NCBI GenBank assembly: GCA_945948535.1
Contig: CAMFBN010000028.1
Location: 1 to 32,609 of the forward strand
From: an uncultured Clostridia bacterium
GTDB lineage: Bacteria > Bacillota > Clostridia > Oscillospirales > Oscillospiraceae
DNA length: 32,609 nt
Reading direction: 5' to 3'
The position numbers and the translations under genes are program-made. The number at the start of each line of letters is the position of its first letter. The first letter of the stretch is position 1. Below are positions 30,127 to 32,609 of this stretch, piece after piece. Under the pieces are notes generated by a model. It was not told where the DNA came from and searched no databases. It saw nothing but the letters and a program-made list of their open reading frames with translations.

Positions 30127-31041
30127 TCAAAGAATGCTGCCTATGAGATACCACAAAACCAGCAGGATCAGTGCCAGCGGGATATCGGTCAGCAGGGCAG
30201 CGGCGGAAATGCTGATGACTGTATAGCCAAAAATATCCAACAGATATAAGACTGCACAAATGATGGCGCTGGAAAAGACGGCTTTGCTGACCTGTTTTCC
30301 AACAATGCTGGAAAAAAAGAAGGTATACATTGCGCCCAAAAAGGGATTCGTTACGGCAATGACCATGCCAAGCAGCAGATTTACGATGCCGGACAGCAGG
30401 CATAGACACAAAATCAGCAGCAGGATCATAGGCGCATAAGTAACCAGAACGTTCGGCAGATAGGTGCGGAAAGCCCAGTTCACGACCAGGTGCAGTCCCA
30501 TGCAGGCACCCATGGTCAGCAGCCGCAGCAGCAGCCATGTGACAAGGTTTTTCCCTTTTGGAACAATCGTGTCCACGAGATTTACCAGAAATGCCAGAAC
30601 CACAAGGGACAAAACCTGTGTGCACAGTGCCGGAAACTGAACATCCGTAATGGGCAGAAGAATCAGATAATCCCCGGAAAACGTTGCGAAGGGCAGGGGT
30701 GACAGCAGCGCGTCCAGATTCCAGGGGTGAAAGGTATAGATAACCACCGTCAGCGCATAGATGAACAGAATGCCCATAGCGGAGGAAACAGACGAATTCA
30801 GACTGGACCGCTTTCCGAGCACCAGCCGTCCCATTACGCCCAGAATTAAACTGATGGCGGAAAAGTACAGCATAAACTGTGCGGTGGACATCAGATCCAT
30901 TTCAACAGGCAGATAGGATTTTGCGTGCCAGATTACACGGCTCAGTTCTTCCGGAATGTAAAAAGCTGCCTGATTCAATACCTGAGTCATAGCGCCGGGA
31001 AGTTGACCGGCCACGGTTGCGAGGGCAGAGTCGAGGGCCAT
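30127..31041 (-). CDS. unrecognised polytopic membrane protein (304 aa)
   Basis: About eight hydrophobic segments are seen (roughly residues 53-75, 85-105, 137-158, 168-190, 198-222, 228-250, 255-272 and 275-302). They follow an amphipathic N-terminus that lacks a cleavable signal. Between the second and third segments is a short loop with HPWNLDALLSPLP. A small SSLNSSVSSAMG stretch and a VPKGKN loop may be functional but match no family I can name. The ribosome site is AAAGGA about 8 nt upstream. It precedes the GH3 lipoprotein gene by 25 bp, so the pair probably forms an operon with a cell-envelope role; that is inference. Confidence 0.75.
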   Translation of the reverse strand: MALDSALATVAGQLPGAMTQVLNQAAFYIPEELSRVIWHAKSYLPVEMDLMSTAQFMLYFSAISLILGVMGRLVLGKRSSLNSSVSSAMGILFIYALTVVIYTFHPWNLDALLSPLPFATFSGDYLILLPITDVQFPALCTQVLSLVVLAFLVNLVDTIVPKGKNLVTWLLLRLLTMGACMGLHLVVNWAFRTYLPNVLVTYAPMILLLILCLCLLSGIVNLLLGMVIAVTNPFLGAMYTFFFSSIVGKQVSKAVFSSAIICAVLYLLDIFGYTVISISAAALLTDIPLALILLVLWYLIGSIL

Positions 31042-31057
31042 AGGAAATCCTTTCCTT

Positions 31058-31096
31058 CAAATGAATAGGAAAGCCGCCGCCATTTCTGGCGGCGGC
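31058..31096 (-). terminator. terminator of the rplJ-rplL operon
   Basis: The 10-bp perfect stem GCCGCCGCCA/TGGCGGCGGC with a 4-nt loop is followed on minus by TTTCCTATTCATTTG. Confidence 0.85.
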
Positions 31097-31119
31097 ACAG
31101 CTGATAAAGAGGAGATATC

Positions 31120-31497
31120 TTACTTGATCTCGGCCTCGGCGCCGGCTTCCTTCAGCTCGGCGACCAGCTTCTCGGCATCTTCCTTGGAGATAGCTTCCTT
31201 CAGGGTCTTGGGGCAGTTGTCAACCAGGTCCTTAGCATCCTTCAGGCCCAGGCCGGTAGCGGCACGGACAACCTTGATAACGCCCAGCTTGGAAGCGCCG
31301 GCGTTCTTCAGGATAACGTCAAACTCGGTCTTCTCCTCGACCTCAGCAGCGGCAGCGCCGGCAGCGGGAGCGGCAACAGCGGCAGCAGCGGCGGAAACGC
31401 CGAAAACCTCTTCCAGAGTGTGAACCAGTTCGGACAGCTCCAGAACGGTCAGTTCCTTAACCTGCTCAACCAGAGCAGTGATCTTTTCACTAGCCAT
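31120..31497 (-). CDS. rplL: 50S ribosomal protein L7/L12
   Basis: The 125-residue protein has the N-terminal dimerisation helices ([26 protein letters not shown]), an Ala-rich hinge (about residues 34-52) and the globular C-terminal domain ([24 protein letters not shown]...[18 protein letters not shown]). It forms the ribosomal stalk with L10 and recruits GTPase factors. It lies 54 bp after rplJ on the same transcript. Its codon use is strongly biased, as expected of a highly expressed gene. Confidence 0.98.
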   Translation of the reverse strand: MASEKITALVEQVKELTVLELSELVHTLEEVFGVSAAAAAVAAPAAGAAAAEVEEKTEFDVILKNAGASKLGVIKVVRAATGLGLKDAKDLVDNCPKTLKEAISKEDAEKLVAELKEAGAEAEIK

Positions 31498-31551
31498 TTT
31501 AATTTCCTCCTAAATTATGTGTAGAAAGTAGATATTTGTGGGGTTACGCGA

Positions 31552-32079
31552 TTAAGCTTCTGCTTCTGCGGCAGGAGCGGAGCCGTCCTTCTGCATCCGG
31601 ATCTGATCCAGAACGAAGGCCAGGCTGGAGATAGGTGCCAGGAAGGTACCCAGGACAGAAGCGACCAGAGCGTTCTTGCTGGGCAGCTCACCGAAGCCGT
31701 TCAGCTCATCGGCGGACAGGACGGAGCCTTCCACGACGCCGCCCTTAATGGTCAGGGTCTTCAGCTTGTTCTTCTTGGCAAACTCGCAGACGATACGAGC
31801 AGGGGCGATGGGGTCGCCGGTGGTGGAAGCCATAGCGGTGGTACCGTTCAGAACCTCAGAGAAATCGTAGCCGCAATCCTTTGCAGCGAAATTGGTCAGG
31901 GTGTTCTTCACGACGGAGTACTCGACGCCGGCCTCGCGGAACTGCTTACGCAGCTCGGTATCCTGAGCGACAGTGATACCCTTGTAGTCCACGAACACCA
32001 CGGAAGTAGCTTCCTTGATCTTACCGGACAGGGCTTCAACGACTGCCTTCTTGCTCTCAAGAACCTTTGCGTTGGGCAT
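31552..32079 (-). CDS. rplJ: 50S ribosomal protein L10
   Basis: The start is the ATG at 32079 (MPNAKVLESKKAVVEAL), with GGAGGTGAAAATT upstream; the longer frame runs back through the leader RNA. The 175-residue protein has the usual L10 marks: SVVFVDYKGITVAQDTELRKQFREAGVEYSVVKNTL, and a C-terminal helix that binds L12 dimers. The last residues are an Ala/Glu-rich tail. Expression should be controlled by the L10 leader upstream. Confidence 0.97.
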   Translation of the reverse strand: MPNAKVLESKKAVVEALSGKIKEATSVVFVDYKGITVAQDTELRKQFREAGVEYSVVKNTLTNFAAKDCGYDFSEVLNGTTAMASTTGDPIAPARIVCEFAKKNKLKTLTIKGGVVEGSVLSADELNGFGELPSKNALVASVLGTFLAPISSLAFVLDQIRMQKDGSAPAAEAEA

Positions 32080-32096
32080 AATTTTCACCTCCGAAA

Positions 32097-32206
32097 ATAA
32101 AAAGTGTCTTCCTGCCAGAAGACAGAAAGACACGCAAATAAACCTATTTGACGCACCTCGGCAGGATTTACGCCTCGCGGCACCTGCTGTCTTTGGCAAC
32201 TCACAC
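32097..32206 (-). ncRNA. L10 leader (rplJ autoregulatory RNA)
   Basis: On minus the leader contains the L10-binding signature: GCCAAAGACAGCAGGTGCC (complement of about 32178-32196), GTAAATCCTGCCGAGGTGCG (about 32155-32172), which together form the kinked stem that binds L10. An intrinsic terminator follows, with a 13-bp stem (32104-32133, GTGTCTTTCTGTC with GGCAGGAAGACAC) and TTTTTATTTT. L10 binding is known to favour termination in this family. Confidence 0.9.
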
Positions 32207-32235
32207 AGTATAACATGCTTACATAAATATGTCAA
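32207..32235 (-). promoter_or_regulatory. promoter of the rplJ-rplL operon
   Basis: On minus: TTGACA (32230-32235), 17-bp spacer, TATACT (32207-32212). It starts transcription just before the L10 leader. Confidence 0.88.
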
Positions 32236-32269
32236 GCACTATTTCTCTATTTTTAATGGATTCCGGAAG

Positions 32270-32312
32270 AATCCGGAAAATTCCCGGATACAGACAAAAC
32301 TGTATCCGGGAA
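32270..32312 (-). terminator. terminator after rplA
   Basis: The 12-bp perfect stem TTCCCGGATACA/TGTATCCGGGAA (32281-32312) with an 8-nt loop is followed on minus by ATTTTCC. A second small GGATTC/GAATCC hairpin lies next to it. The short T-run makes it a moderate terminator. Confidence 0.6.
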
Positions 32313-32328
32313 GAAACCAAACCTGAAA

Positions 32329-32609
32329 TTACAGATACTTGGAAGTTGCGACCTTCACGCCGGGGCCCATGGTGGACACCACGGTGCAGGACTTGATATA
32401 CTGGCCCTTGGCAGCGGCGGGCTTTGCCTTGACAACAGCCTTCATCAGGGTGTCCATGTTCTCGGTCAGCTTCTCGGCGCCGAAAGACACCTTGCCGATG
32501 GGGCAGTGGATGATGTTGGTCTTGTCCAGACGGTACTCAACCTTACCGGCTTTAATCTCCTTGACGGCGGCAGCCACATTGGGGGTCACGGTGCCGGCCT
32601 TGGGGGAGG
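32329..32609 (-). CDS. rplA: 50S ribosomal protein L1, partial (3' part)
   Basis: The reading frame is open from the right edge of the window, so only the C-terminal 93 or so residues are seen. They include the L1 signature [27 protein letters not shown] and the RNA-binding C-terminus ([19 protein letters not shown] ... STMGPGVKV). L1 binds 23S rRNA at the L1 stalk and can repress its own mRNA. The internal ATG near 32589 is not the start. The gene is separated from rplJ by a terminator-like hairpin and the rplJ promoter. Confidence 0.96.
   Translation of the reverse strand, partial: SPKAGTVTPNVAAAVKEIKAGKVEYRLDKTNIIHCPIGKVSFGAEKLTENMDTLMKAVVKAKPAAAKGQYIKSCTVVSTMGPGVKVATSKYL

Noticed and set aside
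1..32609. CRISPR array, restriction-modification, retron, toxin-antitoxin or other named defence system
   Set aside because: No spaced repeat array, reverse transcriptase, methylase/nuclease pair or toxin-like gene was found. The Xre/membrane pair at 5422-6061 looks toxin-antitoxin-like only in size and lacks any toxin motif.

Overview
The window looks like a chromosomal stretch of a fairly GC-rich, low-G+C-phylum Gram-positive anaerobe, most likely a gut Clostridia member of the Oscillospiraceae/Ruminococcaceae type. The basis is gene content (paired radical-SAM/DUF2344 genes, a HAAS-PadR-DUF4097 cassette, a Tex/ThiI/PncC/RlmH core set, an L10 leader), strong AAGGAGG ribosome binding sites, sigma-A type promoters with 17-bp spacers, and a tRNA-Ala(CGC). 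No species assignment is made.

Layout. 1-3.5 kb: comM/yifB-like AAA ATPase, a purine/pyrimidine-skewed repeat, then thiI and pncC overlapping, ended by a bidirectional terminator. 3.5-8.4 kb (minus): an anchored leucine-rich-repeat protein, a small Xre regulator/membrane-protein pair, and tex. 8.4-12.7 kb (plus): tRNA-Ala(CGC), a minimal site-2-type M50 protease with a 90-aa membrane partner, then a radical-SAM protein, its DUF2344 partner, a small zinc-ribbon protein and a hotdog thioesterase.

12.7-16.1 kb is the accessory region. tRNA-Pro(GGG) is followed by a 16-bp copy of its own 3' end (attachment-site remnant), two related palindromes, 11-bp-period GTTGATAC repeats, an RNA-like stretch with two tandem terminators, and a serine recombinase plus Xre repressor operon. 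Next comes a ~290-bp nested inverted-repeat element without a convincing gene.

16.1-21.6 kb is a potassium-homeostasis module. A KdpD-type sensor kinase (without the usual KdpD N-terminal domains) and a KdpE-type regulator are followed by a terminator, then by two pairs of direct repeats placed over the -35 of the next transcription unit. That unit encodes a TPR protein, two complementary TrkA-like (RCK) subunits and TrkH. The inferred circuit is: the two-component system senses potassium or turgor and activates the uptake operon through the direct repeats.

21.6-22.8 kb: a featureless stretch, a strong promoter with a structured leader and a small mobile-element-type ORF, and tRNA-Leu(GAG) on minus. 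22.8-26.5 kb: rsmE, then (minus) the PadR-HAAS-DUF4097 envelope-signalling cassette and rlmH, with a REP-like hairpin between padR and rlmH, plus an unlisted 31-codon ORF on plus. 26.5-31.1 kb (minus): a MATE exporter with its own LacI-family regulator, a GH3 lipoprotein, and an unrecognised polytopic membrane protein. 31.1 kb to the end (minus): rplL, rplJ with its leader and own promoter, and the 3' part of rplA, cut by the window edge.
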